This document shows, piece after piece, positions 9,506 to 16,800 of a stretch of 38,454 nucleotides of DNA. Position numbers and translations under genes: made by a program. Source of the DNA: Gemmatimonadales bacterium (GTDB taxonomy: Bacteria > Gemmatimonadota > Glassbacteria > GWA2-58-10); NCBI GenBank assembly GCA_024278175.1, contig JAJRTS010000076.1, forward strand, positions 1 to 38,454, in the 5' to 3' direction. Positions within the stretch are counted from its first letter, which is position 1, and every line of letters begins with the position of its first letter. Below the pieces are notes generated by a model that saw only the letters and a list, made by a program, of their open reading frames with translations, had not been told where the DNA came from and ran no database searches.

Positions 9506-10597
9506 TCATTGCCGGTGCAGGGCGTCCAGGCTGAAATTCGTCAGCAGACGATGCCCCGCGGGAGTGAGATGCATGTCGTAACGGAAATAATACTTCAGCA
9601 GGTCGTGGTCATTGTCCACTTTAAACGTCCGGTATCCGGCCCCGGCCCGGGCGCAAAGGTCGCTCAGCTCGTGGTCCAGTTTCCGGAAATCATAATCTTC
9701 GGGATTGTCCCGGAGCAGTTCTATCGCGCTGAGCTGGTTGTCGCGCCCGGTGATGAACAGCGGTTGAATCCGGATGATTTCCACCCGGGAGGTTACGCCG
9801 CGGGCCTTGCCGATAAACTCCCGGAACTCTCGGCGCGACTGGGCGAACTGCTCGGACCCGGCGTAGGAGCGACGGTGGATCGGCAGGAAAGTCCGCACCA
9901 GGTTCAGCCTGGCTTCCTTGTAGCCGGTGACAGCGGCAAGCTGCCTGGAGAGTCCCAGCTTGTCCAGCGCGCGGCCGATCAGCCGGATCAGGTGGCTTTT
10001 CAGCAGCAGTTCCCGCGAACCGAGTTCCGGCACCACGTTCATCCGCAGCACGCCGGGGGGGCTGACGGCGCCTGCGGCCGAGGACCAGCGGGGGTTACGC
10101 TGCAGGTGGAAATCGTTGTCGTAGACCAGCAGGAGAATGGCCGTGGGCAGCTTGCCGGTGGCGATCGCCAGATCGAGGCGGCTGGTGTAATCGGTAAAAA
10201 AATCTCCGGGCATGCCGAAATTTACGCAACGGATGCCGGATTCATTGATCAACGCGGAGATGCTCTGCCGCGCTTCCACCCCCCAGCCGAACGGGAAGGA
10301 ATCCCCGAACAGCCACAGCGTCGAGTCGATGTCCGCGTTGCCGCCCCAGGTGCCGGAGCGGTAGCCGTGGCCGTTACCCTCGATGCTCACGCTGAATTCG
10401 CGGCCGTACTGCGTGCCCCTGGCGCCGGGGATCAGGAACGTCAGGCCGTCGCGCTTCTCGAACAGGTTGTCGGAAAACCCGCGCGGAGGCTGGGGCGCGA
10501 AAGTCCTGAGTGCAAACTCCAGCGCCAAAAAACCGCCGGCCATCACCAGCAGCGACACCACGGCCAGCAGTAACTGTTGCAGGATAGTCTTCGACAT
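9506..10597 (-). CDS. Membrane-anchored SGNH/GDSL hydrolase-like protein
   Basis: 363-aa protein with one N-terminal membrane helix (LLLAVVSLLVMAGGFLALEFAL) and an SGNH-hydrolase fold. Block I is LFGDSFPFGWGV with nucleophile S100, and the C-terminal acid/base block is YDMHLTPAGH (D341, H343). A central VYDNDF is in the place of block III. Such membrane-anchored SGNH proteins often act on acyl groups of exopolysaccharide or cell-surface sugars; this role is inference. It is the first gene of the minus-strand cluster, with a 141-base gap before the GH13 gene. A 208-bp repeat lies just upstream. AGGA precedes the ATG by a slightly long spacing (about 13 bases). Confidence 0.8.
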   Translation of the reverse strand: MSKTILQQLLLAVVSLLVMAGGFLALEFALRTFAPQPPRGFSDNLFEKRDGLTFLIPGARGTQYGREFSVSIEGNGHGYRSGTWGGNADIDSTLWLFGDSFPFGWGVEARQSISALINESGIRCVNFGMPGDFFTDYTSRLDLAIATGKLPTAILLLVYDNDFHLQRNPRWSSAAGAVSPPGVLRMNVVPELGSRELLLKSHLIRLIGRALDKLGLSRQLAAVTGYKEARLNLVRTFLPIHRRSYAGSEQFAQSRREFREFIGKARGVTSRVEIIRIQPLFITGRDNQLSAIELLRDNPEDYDFRKLDHELSDLCARAGAGYRTFKVDNDHDLLKYYFRYDMHLTPAGHRLLTNFSLDALHRQ

Positions 10598-10678
10598 TTT
10601 TTTACCGATTCCTCAGGTTCAGACATGCGGCCTGGGTTACTTGTCCCGCCGCTCAACCAAAAAAATACTATTGTTACA

Positions 10679-10886
10679 GGGGCGTTGAAATAAAGCGCTC
10701 AACGCCCTCGAATGAAATATTTCGTTTGGTTGGTTGTCAAGGGCAAGGCAAGCCGTTCCTGTTAGTAATCCCGTTATTTATGTTATTTCAAGTAAGTTAC
10801 ATTGCTCGCGCCGGCTTTCGGCCAGCAACAGCGGGGAACGGCCCTTGACAACCTCAATGCCCACACTTTCGTATTTATCAACACGC
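10679..10886 (+). repeat. 208-bp MITE-like repeat, copy A
   Basis: One of two related copies in the window; copy B is at 16447-16654 on the other strand. Both are 208 bp between matching ends. Shared blocks include ATGAAATATTTCG, GGTTGGTTGTCAAGGG and AACGGCCCTTGACAACCT. The ends are GGGGCGTTGAAATA and TATTTATCAACACGC, an imperfect terminal inverted repeat. Inside is a perfect 13-bp subterminal inverted repeat (GGTTGTCAAGGGC at 10732-10744, GCCCTTGACAACC at 10841-10853). Allowing one extra base at each end, the flanks are TTAC and TTAC, a possible 4-bp target duplication. No coding capacity. The rest of the 323-base gap (10598-10678 and 10887-10920) holds nothing recognisable. Confidence 0.8.
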
Positions 10887-10920
10887 TTTACCCGTTCGGC
10901 AGTTATCGAACAGCTTCTCG

Positions 10921-11925
10921 TCAGGTTTCCCTGTTCGCGGTTTCCGCGGACACTGCCCGGCGGTCCAGCCGCGGCAGATCGACCGCTCCGTTTTCGATCA
11001 GCCAGCAGAGGGATTCGCGGATCATCCGGGAGGTGGTGTAGCCGGGATTGTAGCCCAGTACCCGCCGTGCTTTTTCGATGGAGCCGCAGGGGCTGTTACG
11101 GATATGTTCCCAGGTGTCCCGTGCGTCTTGTTCACTCACGTGTTTGCGCCATTCGCTCCATGGCCGGTAGCTCAGGTTGGCCTCGTGGCCGAACCAGCGG
11201 GCAACCATCCGGCTGAGTCCGCGCAGGGACACGGCCTGGGGGCTGACTACGTTGAAACTCTGGCCGATTGCCCCGGCCGGGTTTTCCGCCGCCAGTTGCA
11301 GTCCCTGGGCCACATCGTCTGCGTGCACGTGATGCAGCAGCGCCAGGCCATGGTCAGGCAGAACCAGCTGCTGGCCCCGGCCGAGCTTTTCCCAGACAGC
11401 CGGGTTCAGGTTGCCCGCCGGGTTGATCGGCGGCCAGCCCGGTCCCACGATATGGCCGGGATGCACCGCGCTGGCCGGAAAAGCGCCGCTGCGGGCCGCC
11501 CCGATCAGCACTCGCTCGATCTCGGCCTTGCGCTGTCCGTAAGTGTCGTCGGCGGCGCGGGGATCGTCCTCGACAGTAGGGGCCAGTTGCGTCGGCCCGT
11601 AGACCCACATCGAGCCACAGTAGACATACTGCTGAATTTTCCCGGCCAGGGCTTCAAATAACTGCGGCACGCTGCGTGGGTGGAACAGGATCAGGTCGAT
11701 AATGACATCGGCGCCGATTGCGGCCAACGCGGTGCCGAACGCACCCCGGCCGTCCTCGACCTCGCGGTCGAGCCTGATCATTTCAATCTTTTCCCAGGCC
11801 GGATCAACGGCGTAGGGCCGGCGCTGTCCCCGGCTGAGGGCGGCCACATCGTGCCCGGCCCTCACCAGCCGGGGCAGCAGGTAGGTGCCCACGTGTCCGG
11901 TGGCGCCGATAACCAGAATGTTCAT
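10921..11925 (-). CDS. NAD-dependent epimerase/dehydratase (extended SDR)
   Basis: 334-aa short-chain dehydrogenase/reductase of the extended type. The Rossmann glycine motif GATGHVG is at residues 7-13, acting with ALSRGQRR. The active-site YxxxK is YGQRK near residue 150, and a Ser is available upstream (YCGSMWVYG). A downstream HVHADDVAQGL block is typical of NAD-dependent epimerases and reductases acting on nucleotide sugars or related substrates. Start ATG has GAGGGG seven bases upstream. The gene is a single unit between the 208-bp repeat and the rhomboid gene and shares the minus orientation with both neighbours. The substrate is not determinable from sequence. Confidence 0.9.
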   Translation of the reverse strand: MNILVIGATGHVGTYLLPRLVRAGHDVAALSRGQRRPYAVDPAWEKIEMIRLDREVEDGRGAFGTALAAIGADVIIDLILFHPRSVPQLFEALAGKIQQYVYCGSMWVYGPTQLAPTVEDDPRAADDTYGQRKAEIERVLIGAARSGAFPASAVHPGHIVGPGWPPINPAGNLNPAVWEKLGRGQQLVLPDHGLALLHHVHADDVAQGLQLAAENPAGAIGQSFNVVSPQAVSLRGLSRMVARWFGHEANLSYRPWSEWRKHVSEQDARDTWEHIRNSPCGSIEKARRVLGYNPGYTTSRMIRESLCWLIENGAVDLPRLDRRAVSAETANRET

Positions 11926-12002
11926 CGCACCACCCCTCTGAGTAAATTATTTCTTCTCTTGTACAGACTACCGGCAATGATAAGGAATGAGTGCCACAGC
12001 GG

Positions 12003-12710
12003 TCAAGCCCGGCGAGCGGCTCCCCGCCAGGCTCCCCGCCGTGCCCCGCCGCGACTCTGGAAAAAACGGATCAGCGCCAGCCCGACAATAAACCCGCCGA
12101 TATGCGCATTCCAGGCCACACCGGCCGCCCCGGCGGGAGCGGAGATGCCGTTGAGGACCTGGAGCATGAACCAGAAGCCCAGCACGACCATCGCGGGCAG
12201 CTCGATCACGCGGATAAAAAAGATGATGATTATCAGCGTGCTAACCCTGGCGAACGGGTGCAGGATCAGGTACGCGCCCAGGATTCCACTGACAGCCCCG
12301 CTTGCGCCCACCATCGGGATCAGCGAGCCGGGCGCGCCGATTACCTGGGCCGCCGCAGCGGCGATTCCGCACAGGAGGTAAAAAACGACAAAGCGCAGGT
12401 GGCCCATCGCGTCCTCCACATTGTTGCCGAATATCCAGAGGTAGAGCATGTTGCCGCCCAGGTGCAGCCAGCCCCCGTGGATGAACATAGAGCTGATCAG
12501 CGATACCGCCGGGTTCTGCGGGCCCGGAAAAAACCAGGATGGCAGGTCCGTCACTCGCGCGGGGACCACGCCCAGCAGTTGCACCATGGCCACACTCTGG
12601 TCCGGTGGCAGCAGTTGCTGGTAGAGGTGCACCAGGCAGTTGAGCACGATAATGATGATTGTCATCACCGGCGCGGTCCGGGTGGGGACATTGTCCTTGA
12701 ACGGGATCAT
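12003..12710 (-). CDS. Rhomboid family intramembrane serine protease
   Basis: 235-aa polytopic membrane protease with about six helices. The catalytic Ser is S137 in GASGAVSG, and the paired His is H203 in WNAHIGGF. The HxxxN motif (HLGGN, H83 and N87) that forms the oxyanion site is present, in the usual HGGWLHLGGNMLYLWIFG context. The C-terminus is a basic Arg/Ala/Gly tail (SRGGARRGAWRGAARRA). It cleaves membrane helices of unknown partners. Its ATG overlaps the stop of the upstream histidine kinase (ATGA, 12707-12710), so translation is coupled and the two may act in one signalling route. That pairing is unusual and is an inference from gene order only. Confidence 0.93.
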   Translation of the reverse strand: MIPFKDNVPTRTAPVMTIIIIVLNCLVHLYQQLLPPDQSVAMVQLLGVVPARVTDLPSWFFPGPQNPAVSLISSMFIHGGWLHLGGNMLYLWIFGNNVEDAMGHLRFVVFYLLCGIAAAAAQVIGAPGSLIPMVGASGAVSGILGAYLILHPFARVSTLIIIIFFIRVIELPAMVVLGFWFMLQVLNGISAPAGAAGVAWNAHIGGFIVGLALIRFFQSRGGARRGAWRGAARRA

Positions 12711-14182
12711 CTCCGGTGAGCCTGTGCCTTTTCTTTCCCGCCGCTTTCGGCGCGGGGAAAATAGATCGTGAACCGGGTGCCTTCCCCCGGCGTGCTGGCC
12801 ACCTCGATTGCCGCCCCGCTTTCTTCCAGGGTTTTTTTGACGATAGCCAGTCCGAGCCCCATCCCGTTATCGCGGGTGGTGAAAAACGGGTTGAAGATCC
12901 TGGCCATGGTCGCCTCGTCCATGCCGCGGCCATTATCCTCCATGTGGAGCGCGATCTCGCTCTCGGCCACCGGCTCGGCGGATACCCGCACCTCCCCGCC
13001 ACGCTCCGGCAGGGCTTCAAGCGCGTTGGAGAACAGGTTGAGCAGCACCCGGCCCAGATGCTCCGGGTCCGCTGCCACGGCCGGGAGGCCGTCTGGAATG
13101 TCGAGTTGGAGGCGTGCGCCGGCCCGGGCGAAATCCTCTTCCAGCAGGCCGGACGCCTCGGCGGCGGCGGCGGCCAGAGAGACCGGTTCGCTCTGTGGCC
13201 GGGAGGGCCGGGCGTATTCGAGGAAATCAGCGATAATGCGCTCCAGGCTGCCCACCTCGCGGACCACCCGGTCGATAAAATCGGCTGCCTCGTTGTTATC
13301 CTGCAATTCCTGCCGCGCCAGCGTGGCGAACATTTTCACTCCGCCCAGCGGGTTGCGGAGCTCGTGGGCCACCCCGGCCACCATCATCCGCTGGTTCTCC
13401 TCGCGCTGGGCCAGCCTTTCGCGCATCCGCTCCATGGCCGTGGCCAGGTATTGCAACTCGCGGTTGCCCAGGTCGCCCTCGCCCAGAGGCACTTCCAGCC
13501 TGCCCCGCCCGATTCGCTCGGCCTGGCGCACCAGCCGGTCCACCGGGGTGCTGATCGTGCGGGCGAACAGGAATCCCAGTCCCACGGCCACGGCCGCGCC
13601 GATCAGCACGAACAACATTATCGAGCGGTCGAATCCGCGGATGACATCGAGGTAGCCCGCGCTGGCGTCGGTGACCACCACCGCCACGGCCCGCATCTCA
13701 TCGTCGATCACCGGCGCGAACCCGGATTTGTACCAGCGGCCGTCCTCGCCCCGGAACAGTACGCTGGCCGCAGCCTGCCCCGCCAGGCAGGCCTGGACCT
13801 CGGTGTGCTGGAAGCTCAGGCGCGCATACGATGAGCCCACTCCCACGCCGTCCTCGGTGTCCAAGATACTCAGCCCGTCGGGGCCGAACACGAAGATGCG
13901 TTCCAGTCCGGTGCGGTCCCTGATCTCCAGCAGGCTGGCCCGGTAGCCGCCGTAGCTGCGCCCGCTCTCGTCGCCACGACGGAAGCCGGTGAGGATAAAC
14001 GGGTTAAAGCGGGTGGCGGTGGCCTGGGCCACGGCCACCAGTCGGTGGCCCAGCTCCCGGTCCAGGCTGTCGCGCGCCAGGGTGTGAAACAGGTATCCGC
14101 TGGCCGCCAGCAGCGGGACCACCAGGATAATGAAGATGATGCTCAACTTGGTTCTGATGCTGGTGTGCGCTTTGAGGAACAC
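12707..14182 (-). CDS. Membrane sensor histidine kinase
   Basis: 491-aa two-component sensor. TM1 is at residues 13-34, then an extracytoplasmic sensor of about 150 residues (Cache/dCache-like: RIFVFGPDGLSILDTEDG), TM2 at 187-207 and a HAMP region at 208-260. The HisKA domain has H273 in VAHELRNPLGG. The ATPase domain shows the N box (NLFSNALEAL), G1 (DNGRGM), F box (FNPFFTTR) and G2 (GMGLGLAIVKK), so all catalytic motifs are intact. Start is GTG with AAGGG seven bases upstream. No response regulator is adjacent, so this is an orphan kinase; the next gene, overlapping by four bases, is the rhomboid protease. The H-box sequence is of the kind seen in NtrB/AtoS-like kinases. Confidence 0.93.
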   Translation of the reverse strand: MFLKAHTSIRTKLSIIFIILVVPLLAASGYLFHTLARDSLDRELGHRLVAVAQATATRFNPFILTGFRRGDESGRSYGGYRASLLEIRDRTGLERIFVFGPDGLSILDTEDGVGVGSSYARLSFQHTEVQACLAGQAAASVLFRGEDGRWYKSGFAPVIDDEMRAVAVVVTDASAGYLDVIRGFDRSIMLFVLIGAAVAVGLGFLFARTISTPVDRLVRQAERIGRGRLEVPLGEGDLGNRELQYLATAMERMRERLAQREENQRMMVAGVAHELRNPLGGVKMFATLARQELQDNNEAADFIDRVVREVGSLERIIADFLEYARPSRPQSEPVSLAAAAAEASGLLEEDFARAGARLQLDIPDGLPAVAADPEHLGRVLLNLFSNALEALPERGGEVRVSAEPVAESEIALHMEDNGRGMDEATMARIFNPFFTTRDNGMGLGLAIVKKTLEESGAAIEVASTPGEGTRFTIYFPRAESGGKEKAQAHRR

Positions 14183-14451
14183 GGAAATGCCCTTTTGGGT
14201 AAAGTTGGCCGTATCCGGTACTGATTGAATCTACAAAGCGCTGAGCGAAATGTGAATTGTTTTGACGGTGTACGGGTCCGGGGGGAAGTTCACTGCCGGT
14301 CATTGATGGAAGCTTACGTTATGCCGTGCGCTCTGAAAAAAGTGAAACCATTTTGTGACAACGCGTGTCTTATTGTACAGAAGGAGCTGAACAGGGATGA
14401 TGGGAAAAGAGGTGAAACATGCGCGGACAACTTTCTAACATGGAGGCAACA

Positions 14452-14541
14452 ATGAGCGCACGCGAATATTATCAGCTTATCGGACAGGTGGCGGGCAGCG
14501 TGATGATCTATTTCGCCCTTGTGGGCCTGATGCTGGCCTGA
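14452..14541 (+). CDS. 29-aa membrane microprotein
   Basis: Small gene with a strong GGAGG six bases before its ATG (14441-14445). The predicted peptide starts MSAREYYQLIGQ and continues as a single hydrophobic helix (VAGSVMIYFALVGLMLA) to the C-terminus, so it would sit in the inner membrane with a short soluble N-terminus. Third-position G/C content looks like that of the host genes, which supports translation. Its start overlaps the stop of a longer frame upstream (stop TGA 14453-14455, possible start ATG 14321). That 44-codon frame has four cysteines but atypical codon use. The gene is followed after seven bases by a possible pseudoknot and then a strong terminator. Function unknown. Confidence 0.5.
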   Translation: MSAREYYQLIGQVAGSVMIYFALVGLMLA

Positions 14542-14548
14542 ACACAAT

Positions 14549-14620
14549 CCGGCCCGGCCCGTCGTAAGCAGCGGCGGACCTCCTGAGCACACACCGGGCC
14601 GGTTGAGATAACTCAGGAGG
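14549..14620 (+). ncRNA. Candidate pseudoknot RNA in the 3' region of the microprotein transcript
   Basis: Two perfect 9-bp helices are interleaved. CCGGCCCGG (14549-14557) pairs with CCGGGCCGG (14594-14602). CCTCCTGAG (14579-14587) pairs with CTCAGGAGG (14612-14620). Because the second helix starts in the loop of the first and closes downstream of it, the arrangement is an H-type pseudoknot, or two mutually exclusive hairpins. Connectors are 21, 6 (CACACA) and 9 bases. It lies between the 29-aa gene and a 12-bp-stem terminator. I do not recognise it as a known riboswitch. It could be a structured 3' UTR, a small RNA or a regulatory switch. Confidence 0.4.
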
Positions 14621-14637
14621 GTCTCCTTTCAGCCCTG

Positions 14638-14677
14638 GGGGGCCGCTCATACCGGTGAGCGGCCCCCTGTTTGTTTT
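14638..14677 (+). terminator. Strong terminator after microprotein/pseudoknot unit
   Basis: 12-bp perfect stem GGGGGCCGCTCA / TGAGCGGCCCCC with loop TACCGG, followed by TGTTTGTTTT. It ends the short transcription unit that carries the 29-aa gene. Confidence 0.88.
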
Positions 14678-14709
14678 GCTCTACTTCATCCGTGGAAGCA
14701 ATCTCTGCC

Positions 14710-14789
14710 GGGGGGGGGGGGCAAACCCGGTGTTTGTCCGCGAAAAGAAGCAAATCCCACCCTGCGGCAGACTGCGAGGATTCTTTTCG
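14710..14789. other. Poly-G tract and structured non-coding segment
   Basis: An 11-base G run occupies 14710-14720. Behind it CGAAAAGA (14740-14747) can pair with TCTTTTCG (14782-14789), with ATCC/GGAT nested inside. AGAAGCAAATCC (14745-14756) also occurs at 1193-1204 upstream of moxR. No gene is visible here. The G run could vary in length by slippage. Confidence 0.4.
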
Positions 14790-14835
14790 GGTACTACCGC
14801 TGAGGGGGAGGAGTGAGGTGGTGTAATCTCTTAGA

Positions 14836-14871
14836 GTGGCAAAGGGCGCTTGATAGCGCCCTTTGTTCCAC
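14836..14871 (+). terminator. Hairpin upstream of the toxin-antitoxin pair
   Basis: 10-bp perfect stem CAAAGGGCGC (14840-14849) / GCGCCCTTTG (14856-14865) with loop TTGATA. GTGG/CCAC extends it across a two-base bulge. There is no long T run, so it may be a weak terminator or a leader structure for the following genes. Confidence 0.45.
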
Positions 14872-14920
14872 CTATATTGTTTTAGTACTTATTTTTTATT
14901 TCGATTAAGGTATGCAGCGA

Positions 14921-15214
14921 ATGGTTGACGCGTTTGATGATATTCTGTTCAGTGGTCATGCACTTCGCAGGATGTTTCAGCGTGGAATAATCAGGGAACA
15001 GGTTAAAGGCGTTTTGAGTCACGGGGAAACGATCGCGGATTATCCTGATGATTCACCTTACCCCAGCAGGCTGATACTTGGTTTCGTGGATTCGATGCCG
15101 TTGCATGTAATATTTGCCGAGGATAGAGATTTGAAAACGGGAATCATTGTAACGGCTTACATCCCGGATGTCTCACTATGGGGAGATGATTTTAGACGCA
15201 GGAGAGAAACATGA
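14921..15214 (+). CDS. DUF4258 protein, probable toxin of a type II toxin-antitoxin pair
   Basis: 97-aa protein of the DUF4258 family. The pattern FSGHALRRMFQRGI (His and basic residues in the first helix), then GETIADYPDDSPYPSRLILG, then PLHVIFAEDRD and a C-terminal beta strand, is that of RelE/HigB-like small RNase folds. It overlaps the next gene by four bases (ATGA), and that gene encodes a YgiT-type zinc-finger protein, the usual partner. ATG 14912 is one base after an AAGG. I prefer ATG 14921, which leaves ten bases of spacing. Codon use is AT-richer than in neighbours, consistent with acquisition by transfer. Toxicity is inferred from the family arrangement, not shown. Confidence 0.82.
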   Translation: MVDAFDDILFSGHALRRMFQRGIIREQVKGVLSHGETIADYPDDSPYPSRLILGFVDSMPLHVIFAEDRDLKTGIIVTAYIPDVSLWGDDFRRRRET

Positions 15215-15435
15215 AATGCGTTATCTGCAAGCAGGGTCAAACCCAAAGCGGCAAGGTGACAGTTACGCTTGAGCGCGGGCAGACTACCGTGCTGATCAAG
15301 GACGTGCCTGCACAGGTCTGCGAGAACTGCGGCGAGTACTACCTTGCCGAGGAAGTTTCCGCCCGGCTCCTGGAAACGGCTGAGAGCGCGGTTAAAAAAG
15401 GCGCGGAAGTCGAGATTCTGAGGTATGTAGCCTAA
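15211..15435 (+). CDS. YgiT-type zinc-finger protein, probable antitoxin
   Basis: 74-aa protein with two CxxC knuckles (CVIC near residue 3 and CENC near residue 37) separated by a basic/hydrophobic strand region, followed by YYLAEEVSARLLE. This is the MqsA/YgiT zinc-binding N-terminal domain without the separate DNA-binding HTH domain of full MqsA. Such short forms typically pair with DUF4258 proteins. Its start overlaps the DUF4258 stop, so the two are co-translated. Expected to bind and neutralise the partner; autoregulation is uncertain because no HTH domain is visible. Confidence 0.88.
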   Translation: MKCVICKQGQTQSGKVTVTLERGQTTVLIKDVPAQVCENCGEYYLAEEVSARLLETAESAVKKGAEVEILRYVA

Positions 15436-15552
15436 GCCAATTCAGTAGCGCCCGGCGATGGTGGTGAGCGCCGGCAGGGGCTGCGTTGGCGGTGAGTGGG
15501 AGACGTGGTGGGGTTTTTTTTGCGTTTGTTTTGTCCGCTGAAGCTCGAGAAA

Positions 15553-15588
15553 TAAAAAAAGGGGCGACCCATTGGTCGCCCCTTTTTT
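15553..15588. terminator. Bidirectional terminator between YgiT and AIM24 genes
   Basis: 9-bp stem GGGGCGACC (15561-15569) / GGTCGCCCC (15574-15582) with A-rich bases before and TTTTTT after. It can stop transcripts from both the toxin-antitoxin pair (plus) and the AIM24-family gene (minus), which converge here. Confidence 0.9.
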
Positions 15589-15590
15589 GC

Positions 15591-16379
15591 TCACCTGTCC
15601 CCGAACATATCCCCCAGCCCGCCGAGCACGGACCCCTGGCCGGTCTGTTTGCCACCCGAGCGCGGGGCGGAGGCGATTATCCTGTCGGCCAGGCGGGAGA
15701 ACGGCAGGCTCTGCAGCCAGACCGTGCCCTGGCCCCGTAGCGTGGCCAGAAAAAGCCCCTCGCCCCCGAAAATCATCGACTTGAGGCCCCCGGCCCGCTC
15801 GATATCATAGTCGATCCCCTCGGTGAACCCCACCAGGCAGCCCGTGTCCACCCGGATCACCTGTCCGCTCAGCTCCTTTTTGACCACGGTGCCGCCCGCG
15901 TGCACGAACGCCATCCCGTCGCCCAGCAGCTTCTGCAGGATAAATCCCTCACCGCCGAAAAAGCCGGTGCCCAGCCGCCGGTTGAACGCGATGCTTATCT
16001 TGGTGCCCAGCGCCGCGCAGAGGAACGCATCTTTCTGGCAGTAGAGCCGGCCGCCGTGCGCTCTGAGGTCGACAGGGATAATTTTGCCCGGATACGGCGC
16101 GGCGAACGCCACCCGCTTTTTGCCGTTTCCGCTGTTGGTGAAATGGGTCATGAAGATGCTCTCGCCGGTCAGCACGCGCTTGCCCACGCCCAGCAGCTTG
16201 CCCATGATCGTCTCGTTGGCCTCTGAGCCGTCGCCCATCCGGGCCTCCCAGGTGATCCCGTCCTCCATGTAGTTCATGCTGCCCGCCTCGGCAACCACCA
16301 CCTCGCCGGGGTCCAGCTCCACTTCCACCACCTGCATGTCGTCGCCGATAATCTCGTAATCCACTTCATGGCTGTTCAT
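15591..16379 (-). CDS. AIM24 / TIGR00266 family protein
   Basis: 262-aa protein of the AIM24 (TIGR00266) family, a beta-rich fold found in bacteria and mitochondria without a firmly known function. Characteristic stretches are [26 protein letters not shown] near residue 20, [15 protein letters not shown] near 70, [13 protein letters not shown] near 118, [25 protein letters not shown] near 140 and [29 protein letters not shown] near the end. There is no signal peptide or membrane segment. The C-terminus is a flexible Gly/Ser-rich tail ending [10 protein letters not shown], a motif often seen in this family. AGGAG lies nine bases before the ATG. It is a monocistronic unit with its terminator immediately downstream. 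Confidence 0.92.
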   Translation of the reverse strand: MNSHEVDYEIIGDDMQVVEVELDPGEVVVAEAGSMNYMEDGITWEARMGDGSEANETIMGKLLGVGKRVLTGESIFMTHFTNSGNGKKRVAFAAPYPGKIIPVDLRAHGGRLYCQKDAFLCAALGTKISIAFNRRLGTGFFGGEGFILQKLLGDGMAFVHAGGTVVKKELSGQVIRVDTGCLVGFTEGIDYDIERAGGLKSMIFGGEGLFLATLRGQGTVWLQSLPFSRLADRIIASAPRSGGKQTGQGSVLGGLGDMFGDR

Positions 16380-16446
16380 CGGAACGTGCTCCTGTCGATT
16401 TAGCGTTGATGCTGGCAGCCGTTGAAATTTGGCTGAGGCTCTAGCA

Positions 16447-16654
16447 GCGTGTTGAAATATACAAAGAAGTGGGAATAAAGGTTGTCAAGGGCCGTTTCCC
16501 GCTGTTGCCGGTCGAAAGTCGGCGGGAGCAATGGAGCTGCTTGGTATAACACAAATAGCAGTATTTGCAAAAGGAGCGGCTTGTTTTACCCTTGACAACC
16601 AACCGAGCGAAATATTTCATCCCAGAGCGTTGAATGTTTTTATTTCAACGCCCC
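16447..16654 (-). repeat. 208-bp MITE-like repeat, copy B (inverted relative to copy A)
   Basis: Reverse-complement relative of 10679-10886 and the same length. Read on the minus strand it starts GGGGCGTTGAAATA and ends TATTTCAACACGC; the ends match as an inverted repeat in 11 of 13 positions. The subterminal inverted repeat is 12 bp here (GGTTGTCAAGGG at 16480-16491, CCCTTGACAACC at 16589-16600). Differences are scattered substitutions and small indels outside the conserved blocks, so the copies are old. A target duplication is not clear. It fills most of the 421-base gap between the AIM24 and rhodanese genes; the remaining bases (16655-16800) show no feature. Confidence 0.8.
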
Positions 16655-16800
16655 TCTAAAAGGAATATATCTATCCAGGCCCGGCAATCAAATCGATTTT
16701 TTTGCAGTGTGTCGCGGCGGAGATCAAAGTTGCCGGATCGCGAATGTCCGCTTAGTTTATGGTGTTATCAGCAACCTGTTCCTTTTTCCGGAGAAATTGA

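Noticed and set aside
10841-10886. Outward promoter in the 208-bp repeat (TTGACA inside it)
   Set aside because: No acceptable -10 hexamer at 16-18 bases in either copy.
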